A DNA stretch of 64,000 bases. Source: Flavobacterium flavigenum (GTDB lineage: Bacteria > Bacteroidota > Bacteroidia > Flavobacteriales > Flavobacteriaceae). The notes under the pieces were generated by a model. The model ran no database searches and was not told the origin of the DNA. It worked only from the letters and a program-made list of their open reading frames with translations. Made by a program: the position numbers and the translations under genes. The DNA lies in contig NZ_CP114285.2 in NCBI RefSeq assembly GCF_027111255.2, positions 3,348,001-3,412,000 of the forward strand, given 5' to 3'. This document shows positions 25,318-33,421 of the stretch, one piece after another (positions within the stretch are counted from its first letter, which is position 1; each line of letters begins with the position of its first letter).

Positions 25318-27917
25318 TTTCGATAATGATTGAAAACCAAAAATAAACCAATTACAGTCAATAAACTAATGATGTAAACGATATAATTTGAAACATTTTC
25401 TTCTGTGGAAACCGAACCGTAATACACAAACGAACTCCAGTAATAAGGCGATTTTTTAGCATTCGGAATCGATTTATCATTTAAGAAATCAAGTTTGGCA
25501 TTTGTATTGGCTTCAAAATAAGTTTGTTTGTTTTGGATGTTTTTATAAAAATCAGTCATAAAAACCGAAGTGGTGTAATCGTTTACTTTCCATAAAGAAA
25601 ACAACAGATTCTGCGCTCCTGCAAACTGAAACCCCCTTGCAACACTCATGGCTCCTTCAGCTTTATAGAGTTTTCCTATTCCGGTTTCACATGCACTTAA
25701 AACCATTAAATCCGGATTGATATTCAGGTTGTACAATTCTGAATATAAAACTTCCCGATCATAAAATTTGATGCTTGCCGGAGTTTCAATATCGCCAGAT
25801 GAAGCATGTGTGCTTAGATGCAGAATCGAATAATTAGTAGCATTTTGTTTAAAATTTGCAAAGCTGGCTTCTGAATTTTCTAAATATTTTCCTTTAAAAT
25901 TAATGCGGATAGATTCTAATTCTTTCTTCGAATAAGCCAATTCAAAAGCTGTTTTTTCGAATACAGGAAAAACACCCAAAACGGTTTTTTCTGATTTTGG
26001 AATGGGTTTTGAATTCACATACATGTTTGCCGAATTATTATAGGCAATTTTAAAATCATTGAGCAAATAATGCATTTTGGCAAAATTTGTTGTATTTGAT
26101 TTGCGTGTAATCAATGCCTCAAACGGAAGAAAATTCAAAATGCCATCCGGAACAATGATTAGGTTTTGATAAACCGAATTACCAGGCAATTGTAATAGAT
26201 TGTAAACATTATTTCCGGAACGATTATAACCCGAAATATCATTTATAATTGCATTGGCATCATTGAAATAATCCAGAAAAAAAAGAATATCAGTTATTTT
26301 TCCGTCTCCAATTGGAACTCTTTTTAATGAAATCCGATTATGTTGCAAAGTAAAATAATACAATTTTTCAGCACCCATAAAATAATAAACCATCACGGCT
26401 TTGTCATTTTCTAATTTCTTAAACAATGATTTTAATTCATAATTTTCCGGTATGTAATCTGCATTTTCAGCCTGAATTTTCTTTAGGGAAAGCATCGATT
26501 CATTTTGTTTTTTAATGAACTGATTTATTTTTGAAATATCGGCTAAATCCCCTTTTTGCTGTTCTTTTAAAATGGCGTTATTCAGATTTTGAAATTGCTG
26601 CAAAAGCTGTTTTTCTGCTGCGGAAGCGTTTTTAATATTCGAACGATAACTTTTTAAAATTCCGGCTTTGGTTCGTTCAGATAATTGAAAAGCTTGTTCC
26701 AGATATTCAGCTTTTCCTTCTTTTTCATATAAATTATTATAAATCGAAATACATTTTTCAGTCCGGTTTCTGGATCGCAATTGCATCAGGATTTTGGAGT
26801 TTTCGTAAACCAAACCGTTCATGAGTAAATCTTCAATATAAAATGAAAGAGCAAAAGCTTCCAGTGCTTTTTTGGGTTGATTTATGTTTAAAATTTCTCC
26901 TTTTAAATCAAGAGCATCAACTAAAACTGTTTCTGCGTACAATTGATTTTTATTTGGGAGACTGTTCTTTGAATTGTAATCAGGAATTAAAGTTTTAAAA
27001 ACAACCATAATTTGGTTTGAACTTTCTTCATATTTTCTTTCATCAAATAGAATCAGAGCTTTTTCATAATAAAGTTTAGCCAGTTTTCTCGGCTGATGGT
27101 CAGGAGTTTTTAAAAATAGTTTTTCGGCTTTTTCCAGATAAGAACTTGCTGTTTCGAAGTTTCGTCTTTGGCGATTAAACGTAGCAAGATTTCGATAAGA
27201 ATTGGATAAAGTTTCGAATTGATCTTTCTCTTTTTGAAGAAATTTTATTGAAGATTCAAATGCTTTTTCGGCTTTTTCTTTTGTTCCGGGAAATAATAAA
27301 TTTCCGTCAGAGCTTAGTAAATAATTATTCCCAAGATTATTCAGTAAAATTCCTTTTAGTTCGTTTGACAATTTTTTAGTTTTTAAAGTATTTTCCAAAA
27401 GTTCAATTGCCATTGAAATTTTTCCAGAACTCTGATAAACGTTTGATAAATTAAGGATTGCTGCTATTTTTTGTGATTGGTTTTTCTCAGTTTCAGCAAT
27501 AAAATAATACTGTTTTATAGTATTTTCGGCGCTGTCATAATCTCCCAAAACAGTGTATAAATTGCCTAAAGGCTTAAGGCAGTATTCAATAATATCGTAA
27601 TCTTTAAGTTTATATTTCTGATAGAATTGCCAGGCTTTTTCATAACTTGAAATTGCATGGTGTGTCTGACCAAATTGATTCTGGTAATAGGCTTTGTTGC
27701 AGTTTAAAACTACAATGGATAGCAATTCGTCTTTGGTTTTTGGTTTTTGATTTTTCCAGAAAGTGTTTTCTGCATTCGTTAAATTTTGTAATGCTTTTTC
27801 AGAAGGGTTTGCAACAAAAACATCAATTGCATTGTAAATTTTGTCTTCGGGATTTTGCCCAAAAACATTCAGGTTAACAAAAAGAAAGATTAAACCATAT
27901 AAGTGATATAAGTTCAT
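25269..27917 (-). CDS. TPR-CHAT protease, membrane anchored
   Basis: An 882-residue protein with a signal peptide (MNLYHLYGLIFLFVNLNVFG). About 400 residues of tetratricopeptide repeats follow (pairs such as AISSYEKAWQFYQKY, EKAFESSIKFL). Then comes a CHAT (caspase HetF-associated) domain with His704 in LSTHASSG and Cys743 in LSACETGIG. A transmembrane helix lies near the C-terminus (about 845-865) before a basic tail. CHAT domains are caspase-fold cysteine proteases, so this one should act in the periplasm. It is downstream of the PKD protein and overlaps the retropepsin gene. Confidence 0.85.
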   Translation of the reverse strand: MNLYHLYGLIFLFVNLNVFGQNPEDKIYNAIDVFVANPSEKALQNLTNAENTFWKNQKPKTKDELLSIVVLNCNKAYYQNQFGQTHHAISSYEKAWQFYQKYKLKDYDIIEYCLKPLGNLYTVLGDYDSAENTIKQYYFIAETEKNQSQKIAAILNLSNVYQSSGKISMAIELLENTLKTKKLSNELKGILLNNLGNNYLLSSDGNLLFPGTKEKAEKAFESSIKFLQKEKDQFETLSNSYRNLATFNRQRRNFETASSYLEKAEKLFLKTPDHQPRKLAKLYYEKALILFDERKYEESSNQIMVVFKTLIPDYNSKNSLPNKNQLYAETVLVDALDLKGEILNINQPKKALEAFALSFYIEDLLMNGLVYENSKILMQLRSRNRTEKCISIYNNLYEKEGKAEYLEQAFQLSERTKAGILKSYRSNIKNASAAEKQLLQQFQNLNNAILKEQQKGDLADISKINQFIKKQNESMLSLKKIQAENADYIPENYELKSLFKKLENDKAVMVYYFMGAEKLYYFTLQHNRISLKRVPIGDGKITDILFFLDYFNDANAIINDISGYNRSGNNVYNLLQLPGNSVYQNLIIVPDGILNFLPFEALITRKSNTTNFAKMHYLLNDFKIAYNNSANMYVNSKPIPKSEKTVLGVFPVFEKTAFELAYSKKELESIRINFKGKYLENSEASFANFKQNATNYSILHLSTHASSGDIETPASIKFYDREVLYSELYNLNINPDLMVLSACETGIGKLYKAEGAMSVARGFQFAGAQNLLFSLWKVNDYTTSVFMTDFYKNIQNKQTYFEANTNAKLDFLNDKSIPNAKKSPYYWSSFVYYGSVSTEENVSNYIVYIISLLTVIGLFLVFNHYRKWKIFMKFSKKRNTKK

Positions 27918-28015
27918 ATTATAGTTGTTGGTATACTAAAATAAATCATATAAGCTTATGTGTTATATCTTTTTGAATTTAAAAAACTTAAATTTACTTA
28001 AATCACTTATATGGT
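27894..28015. repeat. 14-bp inverted repeat spanning the CHAT start codon
   Basis: ACCATATAAGTGAT (27894-27907) and its exact complement (28002-28015) lie 94 bp apart. The left arm is inside codons 4-8 of the CHAT gene, the right arm between the two genes. The space also contains CATATAAGCTTATG, another copy of the same word. Confidence 0.65.
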
Positions 28016-28023
28016 GGAAATAT

Positions 28024-29976
28024 TTAAAACCTCCAAATCCCATACACCTGAAAATAATTAAAATCCTGTTCGAAGTTGATCACATAACGCGCTCCTAAAC
28101 TCGGGCCGATTCTGGCAAAACCTGCTGTTAGGTCAAATAGAATGCCAGTTTTAAAATCTGCAAAGGAGTTTTTTATGGTGTTGTTTGTTATTTTTGTATC
28201 TATTAAAAGATTTTCTTTTTCATTTTCAAAAGTTTCTATTTTTATATCCTGATGCTGTTGGGATGCCACATTGATATTAGCCTGAATTCCGGCTCCGACT
28301 CCGATATAATTATTAATGTTGTACCGAATCAAAACAGGAACTTCCCAGTTGACGTTTTTATTTTCAGTTGTAGTGGTGGTACGTATTAATCGCCTTGTTC
28401 CGTTTGCATTGGTGTCAAATGCCGTTGTAATATTGACTGCGCTGTTATATTTATTTAGAGCATTAACCCATTCTGCCTGCCAGTAAAAACGATATGATTT
28501 GAAAGGTGAAATAGTAGCGCCCACAAAATAACTGGTTGATTTGTCTAAGTCTGAATATAAATTATATCCAGCTTTTGCGCCGATCGAGATTCCGGGTAAA
28601 AATCGGGTAACGGCGTAATTGGTTATGATAGGTTCATTTTTATCGAAAATAATAGATGTCCGGCTTTTGGTTTTTACTTTATGAAAGTCTTCACTGAATT
28701 TCATCGAATAACGAACAAAACCTTTGGTACTGTCTTTTTCCTGAACGTTTTTTTGCTCAGTTCCCGGAAGATAAATATTCTTAAATGTAAAAATGATTTG
28801 TTTTTTTGTAATGATGGTGTCGAGACAGCTTACGGTTGGCTCTTCGCCTTTTGGACAAATTGGGCATTCGGGATACATATTTTCGATCTGGAATGTTTTT
28901 TTGTCAAACATATCCGGGATATCGGTTTCTAAACGGATTTTTCGAGCAGGACCTTCGCCATTGTTTTGAAAACGGGTTTTGAATTTTACTCTTTTAAACC
29001 GTACCAGCCTGTAATTCATAAAACTCCCGTTTGAACCCATTTTGTTGGGGTCGTGAGAGGTTAAGATTTCCATTTCGAGGTTTTTGACTTTATGATTTTT
29101 AAAACTGCGGTTGGGTACAAAAATCCCACGCATGGTAACCGTTGCGCTGGTATCTTTGATCATTTCAGGTGTTGTTTTGAAAGTATAAAAAACATTGCGT
29201 GTTTCGTTTGGATTGGCATCGTCAAATTCCAGAATCGAAACATTATGATAAAGTGTATGTGCTTCTTTTAAGCTGGCTTCTAAATCTTCTTCTGTGGTCG
29301 TGTTTTTATATTTTTTGAATTTTACAGTGTTTTCTGCAGAAGCGACATAGGAGTTTGTGTCGTCAAGATCATCGACTGAAGCAATCATATTTTCTTTTAC
29401 TTCACGTTCTCCGGCATGCGTTCTGAAATCAACGAGTTCGAAATTGTTGTTTTTGAATTGTTTTTCGTTGTAAAAAAGATAGAGCTTTCCATTGGCAACA
29501 TAATTTTCCAGATTTTGATAACTAACTACGACTACCATTTCCTGATCCGGAATCGGGTCACAGTTTTTTATAATAGCGAATCCATTTTGGTCAGCGATGG
29601 AGGCGATGTCTTTATAATCTGTGTCGGTAATGTCGTTTACAGCTACTTTTTTAGGGCGGGTTGCCGGAGGTTTTCCGTTATCATAATTGTTGGTTACGGC
29701 AAGTCTGGCAGTATAATTTCCTTTGTTTTTATAAACGTGTTTCGGCTCTGCCTGTTTGCTGTAATGCCCGTCGCCCATTTCCCATAAGTAGGAATAACTA
29801 GGTTTTGGCGCACCTGCAATTGGGATTAAAGGCGGTGTTTCGGGTTTAAAAGTTACCGAATTGCCTTTCTGAGCATAGTTGATATTTGCTCTTCGGGTGA
29901 TGGTGTCTTTTACTTTGGTCTGCGCCAACACCATTGCTGATGAAAGGATAATGAAACAGCATAAAAGTTTTTTCAT
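28024..29976 (-). CDS. PKD-domain protein with C-terminal outer-membrane barrel
   Basis: A 650-residue exported protein: signal peptide (MKKLLCCFIILSSAMVLAQ), an N-terminal PKD domain (about 40-105, with the YLWEMGDGHYS motif), a long middle region with a Cys pair (ECPICPKGEE), and a C-terminal beta-barrel-like part (about 455-650) ending in the aromatic GIWRF. It would display the PKD domain at the outer membrane. The ATG at 29976 begins the signal peptide and is preferred over the one at 30012. It lies between the lipoprotein and the CHAT gene, all leftward. Family not recognised beyond the PKD domain. Confidence 0.75.
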   Translation of the reverse strand: MKKLLCCFIILSSAMVLAQTKVKDTITRRANINYAQKGNSVTFKPETPPLIPIAGAPKPSYSYLWEMGDGHYSKQAEPKHVYKNKGNYTARLAVTNNYDNGKPPATRPKKVAVNDITDTDYKDIASIADQNGFAIIKNCDPIPDQEMVVVVSYQNLENYVANGKLYLFYNEKQFKNNNFELVDFRTHAGEREVKENMIASVDDLDDTNSYVASAENTVKFKKYKNTTTEEDLEASLKEAHTLYHNVSILEFDDANPNETRNVFYTFKTTPEMIKDTSATVTMRGIFVPNRSFKNHKVKNLEMEILTSHDPNKMGSNGSFMNYRLVRFKRVKFKTRFQNNGEGPARKIRLETDIPDMFDKKTFQIENMYPECPICPKGEEPTVSCLDTIITKKQIIFTFKNIYLPGTEQKNVQEKDSTKGFVRYSMKFSEDFHKVKTKSRTSIIFDKNEPIITNYAVTRFLPGISIGAKAGYNLYSDLDKSTSYFVGATISPFKSYRFYWQAEWVNALNKYNSAVNITTAFDTNANGTRRLIRTTTTTENKNVNWEVPVLIRYNINNYIGVGAGIQANINVASQQHQDIKIETFENEKENLLIDTKITNNTIKNSFADFKTGILFDLTAGFARIGPSLGARYVINFEQDFNYFQVYGIWRF

Positions 29977-30014
29977 GGTCGAGGAGGTTTTTAGCCCTGA
30001 TGGAAGCGGCATCT

Positions 30015-30062
30015 CCCGATTTAGAAAAACAAGGCTTTTTAGCCGTAGTTTTTGTTATCGGG
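30015..30062. repeat. nested hairpin just upstream of the PKD gene
   Basis: Outer arms CCCGAT / ATCGGG, middle arms AAAAAC / GTTTTT and an inner stem GGCT-TTTT-AGCC form one nested structure. It lies about 40 bp before the PKD gene start, in what should be its 5' leader or promoter. Confidence 0.5.
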
Positions 30063-30130
30063 AATACAGCGGACAGCAGGATTAGCTTCTGAAAATCATC
30101 AGAATGAGTTTAAAACAGCATTAAATGTAA

Positions 30131-30160
30131 AAAAAAGTGGTGAGCAAATCACCACTTTTT
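30131..30160 (-). terminator. terminator after the lipoprotein gene
   Basis: Stem AAAAAGTGGTGA and complement with a 5-base loop, A/T runs on both sides, 22 bp past the stop of the gene at 30182. Confidence 0.82.
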
Positions 30161-30181
30161 CTTAAAAAAGTATTTTGTAAG

Positions 30182-31162
30182 TTACTGAATAGCATTGATT
30201 GCTGCTACCAGTTGGGCTTCGGAGCCGACTGTTGTTTCGGCTAAAGTAAAGGTGTAGGTTTGATTGGCAGCAATTGTTACCCCTTTGATTGCGTAACGCC
30301 ATTGGCCGTTATCTTCTGTAGCAAAAATGATGTGACAGGCTAAACCAACCGGAATTTGTCCGTAATGTTCGCTAAACAAACCTGCAGCTGTGTAAGTATC
30401 TAATTTTGCAAGAGCATTTGTTCCTTCTCCGTCATAAGACAGGTAAATTGCGCAGTTGTTGTTGTCATAACCTTCAGGAGCATCTACCAAAATAGTAGTT
30501 TTAGGTCTTGGATCGCTGTAGAAACGGTCAACATTTGTCCATCCAAAGTTTCCAAAAGTTACATAATAATTGTTTCCTTCTCCCTGTACACCGCCTTTTC
30601 CGTTGGCTCCGTCAGCACCAGCTTTGGCTTCTCTCCATACAAGTTCTTCTGCTTCATCAATTACACCTGTCCAAAGTGTCATAGTATTGTCCAGTCCGCC
30701 TGTTAGGTTTGTAGGAATAATCATATTCATAGTACACGAAGTCTGAAGTTCAACACCGCCTTGTGTGGCTTTGATAAAAAATTCTCCTCCTGAGATTAAT
30801 AAATTTTTCTTTCCGTCAGCCATTAAGCCCATAGTTGGTTTGTTGGTTACCAACATACTTCCTTTGTCAAAAAGCTCCACAAATTCAATGTCGATTGCTC
30901 CTGTTACAGCATTTCCGTTTTTGGTAAGACAGTTTCCGTTGATGTTAAGTTTAACACCTTTTGCAGAAGTTATCGTAATTGTTCCGTCTCCGGCTGTTGC
31001 TGTAAAATGTTGTGTTTTTCCTGCCAAAGCGTTGTCTCTTACCGCTGCAAATTCTGATGCAGATGGTGGCGTAACTTTGTTATCTCCTTCGCTGTCATCA
31101 CAACTTGCGAAAGCCGCTAAGGCTAAAAATAATAATCCGATTTTTCTAAAATTTGTATTCAT
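30182..31162 (-). CDS. secreted lipoprotein of unknown function
   Basis: A 326-residue lipoprotein: signal peptide with lipobox AFASC (Cys21) followed by DDSEGD, an acidic tether. The body is beta-rich and has LDTYTAAGLFSEHYGQIPVG and a ZU5-like looking stretch with SGGEFFIKATQGGVELQ in the middle. No catalytic motif is seen. Two copies of the motif GGTAACAAT-N11-GTTGATRTA lie upstream and point toward it, so it is likely part of the same regulon as the sigma factor nearby. It ends at its own terminator. Confidence 0.7.
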   Translation of the reverse strand: MNTNFRKIGLLFLALAAFASCDDSEGDNKVTPPSASEFAAVRDNALAGKTQHFTATAGDGTITITSAKGVKLNINGNCLTKNGNAVTGAIDIEFVELFDKGSMLVTNKPTMGLMADGKKNLLISGGEFFIKATQGGVELQTSCTMNMIIPTNLTGGLDNTMTLWTGVIDEAEELVWREAKAGADGANGKGGVQGEGNNYYVTFGNFGWTNVDRFYSDPRPKTTILVDAPEGYDNNNCAIYLSYDGEGTNALAKLDTYTAAGLFSEHYGQIPVGLACHIIFATEDNGQWRYAIKGVTIAANQTYTFTLAETTVGSEAQLVAAINAIQ

Positions 31163-31242
31163 GATTTCTAATTTTTATAAATCTGAGCTGATCTTTATCA
31201 GTTGGTTTTCAGATTCGGGTTGTTAATTTAATTTTTATATCC

Positions 31243-31273
31243 TTACATCAACTCGGGTTTGATATTGTTACCC
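31243..31273 (-). promoter_or_regulatory. ECF-type promoter motif, copy A
   Basis: On the minus strand GGGTAACAAT, then 11 bases, then GTTGATGTA. It points at the lipoprotein gene and is 81 bp from its ATG. Spacing is identical in copies B and C. Confidence 0.5.
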
Positions 31274-31310
31274 TTGTTTTCAAAATTTATTTTTATTCTT
31301 TTTATATGAC

Positions 31311-31340
31311 TATATCAACAGGCTTTTAAAATTGTTACCT
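31311..31340 (-). promoter_or_regulatory. ECF-type promoter motif, copy B
   Basis: Minus-strand AGGTAACAAT-N11-GTTGATATA, 149 bp before the lipoprotein start and just after the small membrane protein gene ends. Nearly identical to copy C over the full 30 bases. Confidence 0.5.
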
Positions 31341-31363
31341 CTGTTTTTTATTTTTTTTGAAGT

Positions 31364-31663
31364 TTATTTGGAAAAGCATTTTTCTTCAAAAACATTTCCG
31401 TCTTCATCGAGTGCAACCAGGATTTGTTTTTTGCGTGAAAGACTAATGATCAAATAAAGCCAGACAATTGACCAAAGCCCCAGTGTAGCAAAAACCAAAG
31501 TCAGCTGCAGGGAAGAATCAATTTGTTTTTTTTCTCTGGATAAAACCACATAAGGAAGTTTATCATTTTTTTCAATTACGATAAATCCGTTGCGAATTTT
31601 GTTCGACAGCGTCTGCTGGAACTTGGCAAAATCTTTCTCGGATGTAAATTGATAACTTCCCAT
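31364..31663 (-). CDS. small membrane protein of the sigma/CHAT cluster
   Basis: A 99-residue protein with a soluble N-terminal half (about 1-50), one or one and a half hydrophobic segments (about 53-75) and a short C-terminal tail that ends in KCFSK. A promoter-like motif (copy C) lies 43 bp upstream. It is divergent from the sigma-factor gene. Function unknown; the motif and position suggest membership of the sigma regulon. Confidence 0.6.
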   Translation of the reverse strand: MGSYQFTSEKDFAKFQQTLSNKIRNGFIVIEKNDKLPYVVLSREKKQIDSSLQLTLVFATLGLWSIVWLYLIISLSRKKQILVALDEDGNVFEEKCFSK

Positions 31664-31705
31664 ATTTATGTGATTTTTTGATTCTAAATAACCCTTTACT
31701 GTCTT

Positions 31706-31735
31706 TATATCAACTGTCTTTTAAAATTGTTACCC
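31706..31735 (-). promoter_or_regulatory. ECF-type promoter motif, copy C
   Basis: Minus-strand GGGTAACAAT-N11-GTTGATATA, 43 bp before the small membrane protein gene and in the divergent gap with the sigma-factor gene. Confidence 0.55.
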
Positions 31736-31793
31736 CGCTTTTGTGTAATTTTTTTCAGATTCTTTTTTTTACTTTAGCTAATAATTTTCAATT

Positions 31794-32378
31794 ATGGAAA
31801 AAAGTAAAATTCATCCCGACCAGAAATATATTGAAGGAATTGCCGCGAATGACTCGGTCATAATTCGTTCTATCTATAAAAATTTCGTTCCTAAAGTGGT
31901 CTATTATATCATGAATAATTCCGGAGACAAGGATCAGGCACAGGATGTGGTTCAGGAAATCATGATTTTGCTTTTTAATCAGGCAAAAGCCAATACATTA
32001 CAGCTTACTTGTCCGTTTGATGCCTACTTCTTTTTGCTGTGTAAAAGGAAATGGCTTAACGAATTGAAAAAAACTTCGAATAAAGGGGTAACAATTAATG
32101 AAGATTTTGCATCTATCAATGAATCTGCTCTCGAATTGGTTGAAGAAACCGAACAATTTGATGAAAAACAGCAACTTTTTGATACGATGTTCCAGAAATT
32201 AGGAGACAAATGCCAGGAGGTCCTAAAATTGAGTTTTGCCATTAAATCGATGGAGGAGGTTGCCGAAAAGCTAAACGTAACGTACGGTTATGTCCGTAAA
32301 AAGAAATCGTTATGTATCGGACAGCTGACACAATGGATTCAGGAAGCAAAAAATTTTAAATCTCTTAAAAATAATTAG
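31794..32378 (+). CDS. ECF-type RNA polymerase sigma factor
   Basis: A 194-residue sigma-70 family protein. Region 2 includes SIYKNFVPKVVYYIMNNSGDKDQAQDVVQEIMILLF (about 26-60), with the DxAQDVVQE core contacting -10 DNA and core polymerase. Region 4 is a helix-turn-helix with KSMEEVAEKLNVTYGYVRKKK (about 150-170). It is followed 2 bp later by a membrane protein of anti-sigma layout. The motif triplet upstream of the neighbouring genes is the natural candidate for its target promoter. Confidence 0.88.
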   Translation: MEKSKIHPDQKYIEGIAANDSVIIRSIYKNFVPKVVYYIMNNSGDKDQAQDVVQEIMILLFNQAKANTLQLTCPFDAYFFLLCKRKWLNELKKTSNKGVTINEDFASINESALELVEETEQFDEKQQLFDTMFQKLGDKCQEVLKLSFAIKSMEEVAEKLNVTYGYVRKKKSLCIGQLTQWIQEAKNFKSLKNN

Positions 32379-32380
32379 CC

Positions 32381-33106
32381 ATGAACGAAGAACGCTACAT
32401 ATTATTTGATCAGTATCTGCAGGGAGAAATGACTGTTGAAGAAAGAAACAGCTTTGAAAGAACGCTTTCAGAAAATCCCGAATTTGCCGCTGAATTCAGA
32501 ACGTTCAAAGAAGTTTTGGAACAATTAGAAAATAAATTCGGGCATGAGCAGGAAAAAGAGGCGTTTAAAGAAAACCTGTCTGCTATTGCAGATAAACATT
32601 TCAATAAAGAAAAGCCGAAAGTGTTCCCGATGCGTCCATGGTATTATGCAGCGGCAGCATCTGTAGCTATTTTATTCGGATTGTTCTTTTTTGACTACAA
32701 CCAGAATCCGTCTTTTAATGATTATAACCATCCCGAACAGGCTTATTTTACAGAAAGAAGCAATACAAATGAAAATTTGGTACAGGCCGAAAAAACGTTT
32801 AATGAAAGAAAATTCAAGGAAGCCATTCCGTTTTTTGAGGCGGTTCTTAAAAATAAAAAAACCGCTGAAATTCAATATTATTATGGGGTTTCTTTATTGC
32901 AGGTCAGTCAGTATAATAAAGCAGAAACAGTTTTTAATGAATTGAAATCAGGAAATTCTGTTTACAAAGAAAAAGCACTTTGGAATCTGGCTTTATTAAA
33001 ATTAAAACAAAAAGATTATAATGGCTGTAAACAAATCCTGCAGACTATATCTCAGGATTATGAAGGCTATGATGAGGTTCAGGAACTTTTGGATGCTTTG
33101 GAATAA
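32381..33106 (+). CDS. predicted membrane anti-sigma factor with periplasmic TPRs
   Basis: A 241-residue protein. The N-terminal part (FDQYLQGEMTVEERNSFERTL) resembles the start of anti-sigma factors without a zinc site. One transmembrane helix lies at about residues 88-104 (YAAAASVAILFGLFFF). The outside part has two or three tetratricopeptide repeats (AEKTFNERKFKEAIPFFEAVL, IQYYYGVSLLQVSQYNKAE). This fits a sensor that holds the sigma factor until a periplasmic signal arrives. The gene starts 2 bp after the sigma gene, which supports the pair. Confidence 0.75.
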   Translation: MNEERYILFDQYLQGEMTVEERNSFERTLSENPEFAAEFRTFKEVLEQLENKFGHEQEKEAFKENLSAIADKHFNKEKPKVFPMRPWYYAAAASVAILFGLFFFDYNQNPSFNDYNHPEQAYFTERSNTNENLVQAEKTFNERKFKEAIPFFEAVLKNKKTAEIQYYYGVSLLQVSQYNKAETVFNELKSGNSVYKEKALWNLALLKLKQKDYNGCKQILQTISQDYEGYDEVQELLDALE

Positions 33107-33141
33107 TTGTTACACAGCCATACACGGAGATTTTATACAGA

Positions 33142-33180
33142 GATTCGCAAAGTTTTAAAAATGCTTTGCGGATTTTTTTT
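33142..33180 (+). terminator. terminator of the sigma/anti-sigma operon
   Basis: Stem GATTCGCAAAG against CTTTGCGGATT with one wobble pair, then a run of eight T, 36 bp past the stop. Confidence 0.82.
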
Positions 33181-33275
33181 TAGATTATACCCAAATAATA
33201 GATCTGTATACCAAGCTATAATTGCTATTTTTTTGCATATTGCCGTAATACAAACGAGAAAATAATACTTTATAG

Positions 33276-33372
33276 GACTTCGACTCCGCTCAGTCTGACA
33301 ATTAGTAGAGGAAAATCCGTGTTACATCAGTGTTTTCACGAAAGTGAATCCGTTAAATCTGCGTCACAATTC
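33276..33372. repeat. dispersed flavobacterial repeat remnants
   Basis: Contains GACTTCGACTCCGCTCAGTC TGACA (33276-33300), a hairpin TTCAC-GAAA-GTGAA (33335-33348) and the words CCGTTAAATCTGCGTCAC, related to the CACGCAGATT repeats at 63250-63590. The whole gap 33107-33421 has no gene. Confidence 0.6.
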
Positions 33373-33377
33373 CCTAA

Positions 33378-33408
33378 TTGCTATTCATTTATTATTGTCG
33401 TAATTTTG
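33378..33408 (+). promoter_or_regulatory. promoter of the TatD-family gene
   Basis: TTG (33378-33380) and TAATTTTG (33401-33408) with a 20-base spacer. Transcription would start only a few bases before the TTG start codon. Confidence 0.7.
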
Positions 33409-33421
33409 GCGTTTTAAATTT

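Noticed and set aside
25269..27917. TPR-CHAT protein as a CRISPR-associated (Craspase-type) protease
   Set aside because: No cas gene or CRISPR array is in the window; it has a signal peptide and membrane anchor, which places it outside the cytoplasm.
31678..31863. Plus-strand frame overlapping the sigma-factor start
   Set aside because: It covers the divergent promoter motif and the first codons of the sigma gene in another frame, with no features of its own.
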